Shown piece by piece: positions 1 through 5,360 of a stretch of DNA of 5,461 bases; position 1 is the first letter of the stretch; each line of letters starts with the position of its first letter. Origin of the DNA: Gemmatimonadota bacterium (GTDB taxonomy: Bacteria > Latescibacterota > UBA2968 > UBA8231); the NCBI GenBank assembly GCA_026706505.1, contig JAPOYQ010000794.1, forward strand, positions 1-5,461. The letters run 5' to 3'. The notes under the pieces were generated by a model that ran no database searches, had not been told where the DNA came from, and saw only the letters and a program-made list of their open reading frames with translations. The translations under genes and the position numbers were made by a program.

Positions 1-1
1 C

Positions 2-535
2 ACCACGTATTTAGACGTGCGCTACGACCGCTACAGCTCGTTTACCACCAAGTTCAAACACGAACAATACACGCAATTGGGATCGGCTACTGAAGAGCTA
101 AACAACCAGCGCTTCCTCGGCGTAATCAACAAGGCCCAGTATCCGCTCCACCTGCTCTCTTGGAATTTGACCTTGAACTGGAAACAGCTATACAGCAATC
201 GGGTGCCGGCGGACAAGGGCGCGTTGCAAACATCCGATCTAACGGAAATTTTCTCGCTGTTGGCCGGCCGCGAGATCAACCGCAACATGAGCTTTACCGC
301 GGGCGTCGAATACGAGATAGCCAACAATCTGGGCGAGCAGCCCGAGGGATTTCTAGAAGACGGCACCACGCTGGTGCTGGCCGGCCAAATTGCCAACCAA
401 TCGGCCTATCAGGGGTATGCGCTGACGACCAACGTCGGGCTGCGCTGGACCCGCGAAGACCTCGACTCAGCTCCTGCGTCGGCCAAACTATTCACCTTTA
501 TCAGCGTCTTCGCCGGGCTGGGCAAGGACCTGTAA
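2..535 (+). CDS. Probable outer-membrane beta-barrel protein, C-terminal part (5' end outside window)
   Basis: The frame is open from the left edge, so the true start lies upstream; the GTG at 17 is only the first start-like codon inside the window. About 177 residues and a TAA stop are visible. I do not recognise the family. The residues suggest amphipathic antiparallel strands separated by polar loops: SFTTKFKHEQY, LLSWNLTLNWKQL, NMSFTAGVEYEI, TLVLAGQIANQS, ALTTNVGLRWTRED and LFTFISVFAGLG. Strand pairs with acidic or glycine-rich turns are typical of outer-membrane barrels. The last strand does not end in the classical terminal Phe/Trp; a short GKDL tail follows. The gene converges on the isomerase gene and shares 48 bp with its end. 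A periplasmic folding factor next to an outer-membrane protein makes functional sense, but that link is inference. It could instead be another exported beta-rich protein. Confidence 0.7.
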   Translation, partial: TTYLDVRYDRYSSFTTKFKHEQYTQLGSATEELNNQRFLGVINKAQYPLHLLSWNLTLNWKQLYSNRVPADKGALQTSDLTEIFSLLAGREINRNMSFTAGVEYEIANNLGEQPEGFLEDGTTLVLAGQIANQSAYQGYALTTNVGLRWTREDLDSAPASAKLFTFISVFAGLGKDL

Positions 536-1858
536 GCTAACTTCGGCTAGCGTTTCAGTATTTATTTCGATATCTTCGCTGTATTGTTCTCGGAGCCGCG
601 CGATAAAGGCGTCCATGGCCTTGGTCGCCGCCTGCTGCCTCAGCAGGGTTTTGATGCTGTTATAGACCAAGGATAGATCCGCAACTTTGCCATCAGTGCG
701 GGTAAACATCTCGACGTTGGCATCGTAGTACGCGCGAATGTCTTCTTCGGTGATGGACTGTTGGCGCGCTACTTCCCTGCCCTCGGTGCGATAGAGCCAC
801 TCGACGATGAGCGCATCGCGCTTCTGTTCCACCGGCTCGCGCACCTCGGGGTCGCGGTCGTATTGCAGCTTGCGGCCCTCCGCCATCATAATCTGCACCC
901 CCGCCAAGTTCTCGGCCGCCTTGTAGCGGGCGGAACTGTCGAGCCGGGTGTGACTCGCTGCTAGGTTGGCCCAGTACGCGGCCGTGGTCAGTTGGCCGCC
1001 GCGCCAGCTAAAGAGCACTTGCTCTTCGCCATCGGGCGCGGTCAAGGCTTTTAAACCCTCTTCGTGGGCCTCTAGCTCGTATTCGCGGCGCAGGCGATGG
1101 ACGTATTGTTCCATATCGTCGGCCCGTTTTTGCACGCGCGCTTTTTCTTGCAACCACTCGCGCTGGGCCGCAAAATCCACTTGCCGCCTTTTGTCGAGTC
1201 GGAAGACGTGATAGCCTATTTGGGTCTTCACCGGATGCGGATAAAGTTGGCCCTCGTCCATCGTCCGCAGCGGTTCCATCAACTCGGGCAGCATGTGGCC
1301 CATCTTGAACCACCCCAACTGGCCAGCCGGGCCAAAGCGCCGCTGGATGGTCTCCGTTGAATAGATGGGCACCAGCGACTCAAACGGAGAGCCCTCTTGC
1401 AGGGCCGTTAGTACTTCCAGTGCCTCTTCTTCGGTGGCGCAGACGATCTGCTGGCTCAAGACCTCGACATCGTATTCGCGCTCTTTGGCAAAAGCCCGCA
1501 ACTCCTCTTCAGTTGATGTGTAATCGCCGTGCAGGGCCTCTTCCTCGTACAGTTTGTTCATCACGGCCCTTTGCTCGGTGCGCTCGACTTCGCGGGCAAT
1601 GCTCGGCTCGCGGTCGAGGCCGCGGCGCAACCCTTCGCGTACCAACAACTCGCGGGCGATCACGCCGTTGAGCAGCGCCAACTTGGCGTCCGCATTCATC
1701 TCCTCGATGTGCTTGTAGCCCGTTTGCATCAGCTTTTGCGCTCGCTCCCTAAAGTCTTCCTTTGATAAGGTGGTTTCGCCGATGCGGGCGACGTAGGTAG
1801 GCTCGGGTTCTGTCCCACAAGCCACGAGCGCAAGCAGGACGATTGTTCTCAACTTCAT
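488..1858 (-). CDS. SurA/PrsA-type peptidyl-prolyl cis-trans isomerase lipoprotein (parvulin family)
   Basis: This is a 456-residue periplasmic folding factor. The start chosen is the ATG at 1858, because it places MKLR plus a hydrophobic stretch and lipobox LVAC (lipidated Cys14) at the N-terminus. A GGAGAAAG ribosome site ends 7 nt upstream. A TTG 45 bp further upstream would bury the signal peptide. Residues about 22-113 form a SurA_N-like helical segment (VARIGETTLSKEDF onward). Residues about 129-225 are a parvulin rotamase domain with the landmarks SQQIVCATEEEA, GQLGWFKMGHMLPEL, HPVKTQIGYHVFRL and the conserved GYH histidine (His217). The usual histidine before the first strand is Gln here. 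The C-terminal part (about 368 onward) looks like the flanking helices of a second module without its rotamase core. It is last in the three-gene minus-strand operon, 16 nt after the CRTAC1 stop. Expected activity is prolyl isomerisation and chaperoning of exported proteins. Confidence 0.92.
   Translation of the reverse strand: MKLRTIVLLALVACGTEPEPTYVARIGETTLSKEDFRERAQKLMQTGYKHIEEMNADAKLALLNGVIARELLVREGLRRGLDREPSIAREVERTEQRAVMNKLYEEEALHGDYTSTEEELRAFAKEREYDVEVLSQQIVCATEEEALEVLTALQEGSPFESLVPIYSTETIQRRFGPAGQLGWFKMGHMLPELMEPLRTMDEGQLYPHPVKTQIGYHVFRLDKRRQVDFAAQREWLQEKARVQKRADDMEQYVHRLRREYELEAHEEGLKALTAPDGEEQVLFSWRGGQLTTAAYWANLAASHTRLDSSARYKAAENLAGVQIMMAEGRKLQYDRDPEVREPVEQKRDALIVEWLYRTEGREVARQQSITEEDIRAYYDANVEMFTRTDGKVADLSLVYNSIKTLLRQQAATKAMDAFIARLREQYSEDIEINTETLAEVSLQVLAQPGEDADKGE
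536..551 (+). terminator. Small UUCG-tetraloop hairpin after the outer-membrane-protein stop; possible terminator
   Basis: Starting one base after the TAA stop, GCTAAC TTCG GCTAGC can fold into a six-pair stem with one A-C mismatch. It is closed by the very stable C(UUCG)G tetraloop. The following bases (GTTTCAGTATTTATTT) are only moderately T-rich. The stem is short, so intrinsic termination is uncertain. It lies within the coding sequence of the opposing isomerase gene. Confidence 0.3.
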
Positions 1859-1873
1859 ACGACAACTTTCTCC
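1859..1873 (-). promoter_or_regulatory. Ribosome binding site fixing the isomerase start
   Basis: Read on the minus strand, GGAGAAAG (1873-1866) precedes the ATG at 1858 by 7 nt. It lies in the 16-nt gap after the CRTAC1 stop codon. This supports the ATG at 1858 over the in-frame TTG at 1903. Confidence 0.65.
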
Positions 1874-1874
1874 G

Positions 1875-3011
1875 TTATTCTGCAATAGTTTCTTCAATGA
1901 CAATGTGTTGATTGGCCGTCACATTTAAGAGGGTCTGTACCGCGCCGCTAGGCCAAAAAACTTGCAGTGAATCTACTTGGGCATGGCGGCCCAAGCCCAG
2001 CGTTAGGCGCACGTCGCTACTGCCCATGTATCCGTAGCTACGGCGAATTTCGCGCTTTTGCACGAGGTCGCCCGCTACGGCCCGGATTTTGGTCCCGAGC
2101 CCGTCGCGATTGCTTTGGGTGCCTACAGCTTCGACCGTCAGGTAATTATGACCGCTGTGGTCGTTGCGCAACAGGGTGCAATGGGGCGCGTCCGAATCCG
2201 ACACGAAGATGTCGACGTCGCCGTCGTTGTCGTAATCGCCCAAAGCGGCACCGTGGCTGACGCGCTCGACGAGCATCCCCGGGCCGCTAGTGTTGCTCAC
2301 GTCGGCAAAGGTGCCATCGCCCTGATTGCGGAATAGCTGGTTTTGCTGCGGATAGGTCGTGTCCGGATCGAACTCGTGCACGTTTTCGTCAAGATGGCCG
2401 TTGGTAACAAAGACGTCGAGGAAACCATCGTTGTCGCCGTCGAAAAAGACCGCGGCCATCCCCAAGTAGGGCACGCTCGGCGCGCCGAGATGAGCGGCAA
2501 ACGTCAGGTCGCTGAAAAAGCCGCCGCCGTCGTTGTGGTAGAGCGTATTGGGCAGCCATTGGAAGGTGGCCAAGATAATGTCGAGCCGGCCGTCGTTGTC
2601 GTAGTCGCCAAAGTCCGCGCCCATAGCGGACTCAGCGTACCCCTCCTCGTTGTACGCCACCCCGGCGATGATGCCATGCTCTGCAAAGGTGCCGTCGCCG
2701 CTGTTGAGAAAGAGAAAATTGGGCTGCCGATCATTGGCAATGAATAGGTCCGGGGCACCATCGTCGTCGCAGTCGCCAAACACCGCGGCCAGTTGCCGGC
2801 CTTCGTTGCTGAACAAGCCCGCCGCGCGCGTCGCATTGGCAAACGCGAAGTCGCCGTCGTTGCGATAGAGTACTCCAGACTGGCCGGGGTACGCGAGGGG
2901 GCCGCAGATGGAGCGTAAAGCACTCCGTGTTGGCGTCCAAATCGAGCTCCATGTAATTGGCCACGTAGAGATCCAAGTCGCCATCGCGATCGTAGTCGGC
3001 AAAGGCCGCAT
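1875..3011 (-). CDS. CRTAC1-family protein, C-terminal fragment (VCBS/FG-GAP repeats plus ASPIC/UnbV domain)
   Basis: This is the downstream part of a frameshifted CRTAC1-type gene. Only sequence from about 2909 onward (ICGPLAYPGQ, residue 35 of this 378-residue frame) matches the family. The first 34 residues are the out-of-frame reading of the N-terminal half, so the ATG at 3011 is probably not a natural start. Four calcium-binding propeller motifs follow: DCDDDGAPD, DYDNDGRLD, DGDNDGFLD and DYDNDGDVD. Each is followed by a YRNxGDGTF-like strand. The end (about 2108-1905) is a well-formed ASPIC/UnbV domain, with NRDGLGTKI, EIRRSYGYMGSSD, LTLGLG, VFWPSGAVQ and NVTANQHIVIEE. The stop is TAA at 1877-1875, 16 nt before the isomerase ATG. 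With the upstream half it would make a protein of about 540 residues. The family is exported and often surface-associated; its biochemical role in bacteria is poorly defined. Confidence 0.85.
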   Translation of the reverse strand: MRPLPTTIAMATWISTWPITWSSIWTPTRSALRSICGPLAYPGQSGVLYRNDGDFAFANATRAAGLFSNEGRQLAAVFGDCDDDGAPDLFIANDRQPNFLFLNSGDGTFAEHGIIAGVAYNEEGYAESAMGADFGDYDNDGRLDIILATFQWLPNTLYHNDGGGFFSDLTFAAHLGAPSVPYLGMAAVFFDGDNDGFLDVFVTNGHLDENVHEFDPDTTYPQQNQLFRNQGDGTFADVSNTSGPGMLVERVSHGAALGDYDNDGDVDIFVSDSDAPHCTLLRNDHSGHNYLTVEAVGTQSNRDGLGTKIRAVAGDLVQKREIRRSYGYMGSSDVRLTLGLGRHAQVDSLQVFWPSGAVQTLLNVTANQHIVIEETIAE

Positions 3012-3330
3012 GCGTGCCCCAACCCGGATCGCCGAGGCCGGTGCGAGCCGTCACATCGGCAAAGGTACCGCCATGACCCTCGTTGTGATAGAAGACGTTG
3101 GGTCCGTAGTTGGTCACGTATAGATCGGGATTGCCGTCGTTATCCACGTCGCCGACCGCGGCCCCCATGCCGTACCCTGCATCGCCAGTCTGCGTCGCCT
3201 CCGTGACATCCGCGAAGGTGCCGTCGCCCTCGTTGCGGTAATGGGCATTGGTGCCGAGCGGACCGTCATAACCCGGCAGGCCTGTACCATTGACGATGTA
3301 CAGGTCGAGGAAGCCGTCGCCATCGGCATC
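2211..3330 (-). repeat. Seven calcium-binding DxDxDG propeller motifs
   Basis: Nine-residue D-x-D-x-D-G-x-x-D motifs are encoded at 3304-3330, 3124-3150, 2971-2997, 2748-2774, 2580-2606, 2415-2441 and 2211-2237. Starts are about 51-74 codons apart, as expected for one per blade. Three lie before and four after the frameshift; together they fit a seven-bladed beta-propeller. The DNA is repetitive too: the 20-mers at 2221-2240 and 2590-2609 differ at a single base. Confidence 0.85.
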
Positions 3331-3495
3331 GAAGAACGCCGCGCCCGAGCCGATGGCTTCGGGCATGTACTTCCGGCCGCTCGCACCGTTTACATAGCGG
3401 AAGTCAATGCCGGCGGCGCGGGTCACCTCGACGAAGTGGGGGGCGGACTGGGCGCTGACACTAACTGCCACCAATGCGAGGAGTAGCAAGACCAC
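2731..3495 (-). CDS. CRTAC1-family protein, N-terminal fragment (signal peptide plus VCBS/FG-GAP repeats)
   Basis: The GTG at 3495 is the start: it lies 2 nt after the TPR stop, with AGGA (3505-3502) 6 nt upstream and no in-frame start before it. Residues 1-15 are a short hydrophobic signal peptide (MVLLLLALVAVSVSA, cleavage likely before Gln16). It lacks the usual Lys/Arg in the n-region. HFVEVTRAAGIDF is the typical opening of mature CRTAC1-type proteins. Three calcium-binding propeller motifs follow, DADGDGFLD (56-64), DVDNDGNPD (116-124) and DYDRDGDLD (167-175), with GDGTFADVT strands between them. Family resemblance ends after DANTECF (residue 193). The remaining 61 residues to 2731 are an arginine/proline-rich out-of-frame extension, so as given the product would lack four propeller motifs and the ASPIC/UnbV domain. 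Translational coupling to the TPR gene is likely. Confidence 0.85.
   Translation of the reverse strand: MVLLLLALVAVSVSAQSAPHFVEVTRAAGIDFRYVNGASGRKYMPEAIGSGAAFFDADGDGFLDLYIVNGTGLPGYDGPLGTNAHYRNEGDGTFADVTEATQTGDAGYGMGAAVGDVDNDGNPDLYVTNYGPNVFYHNEGHGGTFADVTARTGLGDPGWGTHAAFADYDRDGDLDLYVANYMELDLDANTECFTLHLRPPRVPRPVWSTLSQRRRLRVCQCDARGGLVQQRRPATGRGVWRLRRRWCPGPIHCQ
2909..2919 (-). other. Frameshift site splitting the CRTAC1 gene
   Basis: On the minus strand the frame from 3495 matches the family up to TGC TTT (Cys192-Phe193, ending at 2917). The conserved CGP motif resumes from ATC TGC GGC (2909-2901) in the frame one base ahead. The break is therefore one extra base or two missing bases within about 10 nt. 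No long homopolymer sits inside the interval. A run of five Gs at 2897-2901 lies just downstream, but the second frame is already correct there. Confidence 0.8.
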
Positions 3496-3497
3496 GG

Positions 3498-4700
3498 TTA
3501 GTCCTGCGTTTGGCTTGCGGCGTTGAACTTGCGGGCGAGGGCCACGCCGCGCTGTAAGCGGGTGTTGTCCGGCTCAAAGTGCAAGCCGCGCTCATAGCTT
3601 GCCAACGCTTGGGCGAATGCTTCTTGCATCATTAGCGCATTGCCGAGCGAGAGATGCGCGAGCACATACGTGGAGTCGGCGCGCAGGGCTTGACGGAACA
3701 GGGACATGGCCTCGGCCACTTGGCGGCGGCGCAAATATAGGTTGCCCAAATTGTGGTACGAGGGTGCGAAATTGGGGTTGCGGTCCAGGGCCTGTAAATA
3801 GTACAGGCGCGCTTCTTCGTACTGTCCGCGCTGGCCGTATAGCGCGCCTATCTTGTGGTACAGCTCGGCCTTGTCGGGCGTGCGGATCAGGGTGGTGCGC
3901 AGTCCGGCGAGGAGCTTTTCCTGCTTTTCCAGTTCGTTGTACAGGGCCAATTGGCGGCGGCCCTCTTCCTGCTGGCCACTGCGCAACAGGGCATTGCCGA
4001 GGTTGAAGCGGGCTCGCGCGAAGAGCGAATCGAGCGCCACGGCGTGCTGCAATTCAACGATGGCCGCAGCGTACTCGCGGCGCTTGTACAAGGCCGTGCC
4101 GAGGCCGTGGTGGTACTTGGCCACCGTCGAATCGGCAGCTAGGGCGCGGGCATACGCCGCTTCGGCAGCGGCGTAGTCGTTGAGCTTGAGATGGGCCTCG
4201 CCGAGGTTGTACCATGCCTCGCCGTAGTCATCTTGCAGAGCGACGGCGCGGCCATACGCGGCAATGGCCTGCTCGTACTGAGCTTGGCGAAAATACAGCA
4301 GCCCGAGCGCCATCTGAGCCCAAGCATAATCCGGGGTCGCGCGCGTGACTTCCTCTAACAGGGCGAGGGCCTCGGCATGGCGATTGAGGCGGGTCAGCAC
4401 AATGGCCAGTTCGGTTTGCGCCTTGGCGTAATCAGGTTGCAGCGCGATGGCCTGTTGGTAGGCTTTTAAGGCCTCGGTCATCTTGCTGTCTCGTGCATAG
4501 GCGTCGGCTAGGTTGCGATGGGCTACCGCAGAATTCGGGTCGCGTTCTACAGCACGCTTAGCAGCTTCTATGGCGGCGGCATAGGGGCCTTGATGCAGGC
4601 GACTTGCGAGTGCCGTATCGGTTGGACGCGGTAGACGGTCGTTGGGAGGTTCCTGACAGGCGACGAGGGCTATGATCAACAGGTAGCAGGGTAGGGGCAT
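3498..4700 (-). CDS. TPR-repeat lipoprotein
   Basis: This is a 400-residue periplasm-facing protein built almost entirely of tetratricopeptide repeats. The ATG at 4700 is fixed by an in-frame stop five codons upstream (4718-4716) and by the lipobox LVAC at residues 12-15 (lipidated Cys15). The signal peptide MPLPCYLLIIALVAC has no Lys/Arg before its hydrophobic core, which is unusual. Six 34-residue TPRs run in register from about 57 to 260, with consensus such as AWYNLGEAHLKLNDYAAAEAAY. After a 16-residue linker (about 261-276) three more follow (277-378). A weaker unit may precede them at about 30-56. No purine-rich ribosome site precedes the ATG; the leader is CT-rich there. It is the first gene of the minus-strand operon, 2 nt before the CRTAC1 GTG. 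TPR arrays mediate protein-protein contacts, so a scaffold role for the neighbouring exported proteins is plausible but inferred. Confidence 0.94.
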   Translation of the reverse strand: MPLPCYLLIIALVACQEPPNDRLPRPTDTALASRLHQGPYAAAIEAAKRAVERDPNSAVAHRNLADAYARDSKMTEALKAYQQAIALQPDYAKAQTELAIVLTRLNRHAEALALLEEVTRATPDYAWAQMALGLLYFRQAQYEQAIAAYGRAVALQDDYGEAWYNLGEAHLKLNDYAAAEAAYARALAADSTVAKYHHGLGTALYKRREYAAAIVELQHAVALDSLFARARFNLGNALLRSGQQEEGRRQLALYNELEKQEKLLAGLRTTLIRTPDKAELYHKIGALYGQRGQYEEARLYYLQALDRNPNFAPSYHNLGNLYLRRRQVAEAMSLFRQALRADSTYVLAHLSLGNALMMQEAFAQALASYERGLHFEPDNTRLQRGVALARKFNAASQTQD

Positions 4701-4887
4701 ATTAGGAGTGGAGGATTATTTAATTTCAGCTTTTAACTGCGTTTAAGTATGTCTCTTCGCCGTCGCCGTGTCCACTTCGATGCCCAATCTGCCGATGCTG
4801 CATGGTCGGTTTCAAGTGGATCGAAGTGTCCGTTGTCTGCACTCGACTCACGTTTTGTACTTCCGGCCCGATCTATTTCCTGAAGGT

Positions 4888-4914
4888 CCCATTCATGGGT
4901 TGTATCCGATACAA
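4888..4914. promoter_or_regulatory. Two abutting perfect inverted repeats, operator-like
   Basis: CCCAT-TC-ATGGG (4888-4899) is followed without a gap by TTGTATC-C-GATACAA (4900-4914), a perfect 7+1+7 palindrome. A half-site TTGTATC recurs at 4989-4995. The size and symmetry fit a dimeric helix-turn-helix regulator between two divergent transcription units. No regulator gene is visible, so the binding protein is unknown. Confidence 0.4.
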
Positions 4915-5034
4915 TCGAACTCCACACGTCTCCGTCCTCCCCGCTGTGCTGCCGCCTTGGCATGGATATTGCAGGATGTTACGTAGCCTTGTATCGTCGG
5001 CTCCTTCGACAGGTTGCGTAACGTCAGTCAGGAA

Positions 5035-5064
5035 TTGACACCCCTCTATACTATCCAGTACTTT
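5035..5064 (+). promoter_or_regulatory. Possible promoter of the small coiled-coil gene
   Basis: A perfect -35 hexamer TTGACA (5035-5040) lies 47 nt before the ATG at 5088. The best -10 at normal spacing is weak: TACTTT at 5059-5064 after 18 nt. A better -10 sequence, TATACT at 5047-5052, is only 6 nt from TTGACA and would need another -35. A promoter in this interval is likely, but its exact elements are uncertain. Confidence 0.35.
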
Positions 5065-5075
5065 CGCTACAACCC

Positions 5076-5080
5076 AAGGA
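5076..5080 (+). promoter_or_regulatory. Ribosome binding site of the small coiled-coil gene
   Basis: AAGGA is followed by 7 nt and then ATG at 5088. This is a near-ideal Shine-Dalgarno arrangement and fixes the start of the 90-residue protein. Confidence 0.75.
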
Positions 5081-5087
5081 CAAGACT

Positions 5088-5360
5088 ATGACCAACCCAC
5101 CCCTGACCCCGGAAGAGCGCCTGTCGCGGCTCGAAGGCGTCTATGAGCATCTCGCCACAAAAGCCGACATCACCCGGCTCGAAGGCGAAATCAAGGCCGA
5201 GGGCACCCGGATCAAAGCCGACATCACCCGGCTCGAAGGCGAGGTCAAGACCGCGATGGCCGAACTCAAAACCGAATTGCACAAAGGACTGAACCGCAAC
5301 CTCTACATCACCATAGGAGCCGTTGTGGCGGTGGCGGCGCTGGTCAAATACCTGCCGTGA
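5088..5360 (+). CDS. Small coiled-coil protein with C-terminal transmembrane helix
   Basis: The product has 90 residues, starting at ATG with AAGGA 7 nt upstream and ending at TGA. Residues about 8-70 are a charged amphipathic helix predicted to form a coiled coil (EERLSRLEGVYEHLATKADI onward). Residues about 71-88 (NLYITIGAVVAVAALVKY) form one membrane segment at the extreme C-terminus, so the protein is probably tail-anchored with the coil in the cytoplasm. There is an internal duplication: KADITRLEGE occurs at 25-34 and 43-52, in an alternating 11+7 residue pattern. The layout resembles widespread small proteins of the XhlA-like or DUF1640-like type (LATKADI-RLEG motif), whose roles are mostly unknown. 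The stop codon overlaps a GTG of the next frame by 2 bases in GTGA, suggesting an operon. I do not assign a function. Confidence 0.83.
   Translation: MTNPPLTPEERLSRLEGVYEHLATKADITRLEGEIKAEGTRIKADITRLEGEVKTAMAELKTELHKGLNRNLYITIGAVVAVAALVKYLP
5160..5242 (+). repeat. 29-bp perfect direct repeat with 54-bp period inside the small gene
   Basis: The 29 bases at 5160-5188 recur exactly at 5214-5242, both encoding KADITRLEG in frame. The match continues to 36 bases with two mismatches. A 13-base part of the unit (CGGCTCGAAGGCG) also occurs at 5127-5139. The 54-bp period equals 18 codons, so gain or loss of a unit keeps the frame. Confidence 0.9.

Larger units (their letters stand above)
4701..5087. 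other. Divergent intergenic region (387 bp) without a supported gene
   Basis: This stretch separates the minus-strand operon from the plus-strand small gene. Open frames of about 70-80 codons exist on both strands, but their products have no recognisable motif, biased composition and no ribosome site, so I treat them as non-coding. It contains abutting palindromes (4888-4914), an isolated half-site (4989-4995), a TTGACA element (5035-5040), a 9-bp inverted repeat (CACTTCGAT 4773-4781 with ATCGAAGTG 4820-4828), and an AATAAT hexamer (4720-4715, minus) 14 nt before the TPR start. No tRNA, CRISPR array or IS end was seen. Confidence 0.6.

Noticed and set aside
1859..1903. Longer isomerase starting at TTG 1903
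   Set aside because: It would overlap the end of the CRTAC1 gene and put 15 extra residues before a good lipoprotein signal peptide. The GGAGAAAG site fits the ATG at 1858.
2343..2747. Plus-strand 134-codon frame inside the CRTAC1 gene
   Set aside because: The Val-rich runs are the reverse complement of the Asp/Asn-coding calcium motifs, so it is a shadow of the real gene.
2909..2919. Programmed ribosomal frameshifting in the CRTAC1 gene
   Set aside because: There is no convincing slippery heptamer, no stop codon at the shift and no evident stimulatory structure. The first frame runs on about 60 codons, unlike known programmed +1 sites.
3599..4006. Plus-strand 135-codon frame inside the TPR gene
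   Set aside because: It is antisense to a well-formed TPR array, rich in Arg/Gly/Cys, with no motif.
4733..4963. Minus-strand 76-codon open frame in the intergenic region
   Set aside because: It has no ribosome site or recognisable motif, and an odd Asp/Ser/Arg/His-rich composition. It overlaps two other open frames and the palindromes.
4768..5038. Overlapping plus-strand open frames (4768-4986 and 4802-5038)
   Set aside because: Neither has a Shine-Dalgarno sequence, a domain signature or a plausible protein composition. They reflect a chance lack of stops.
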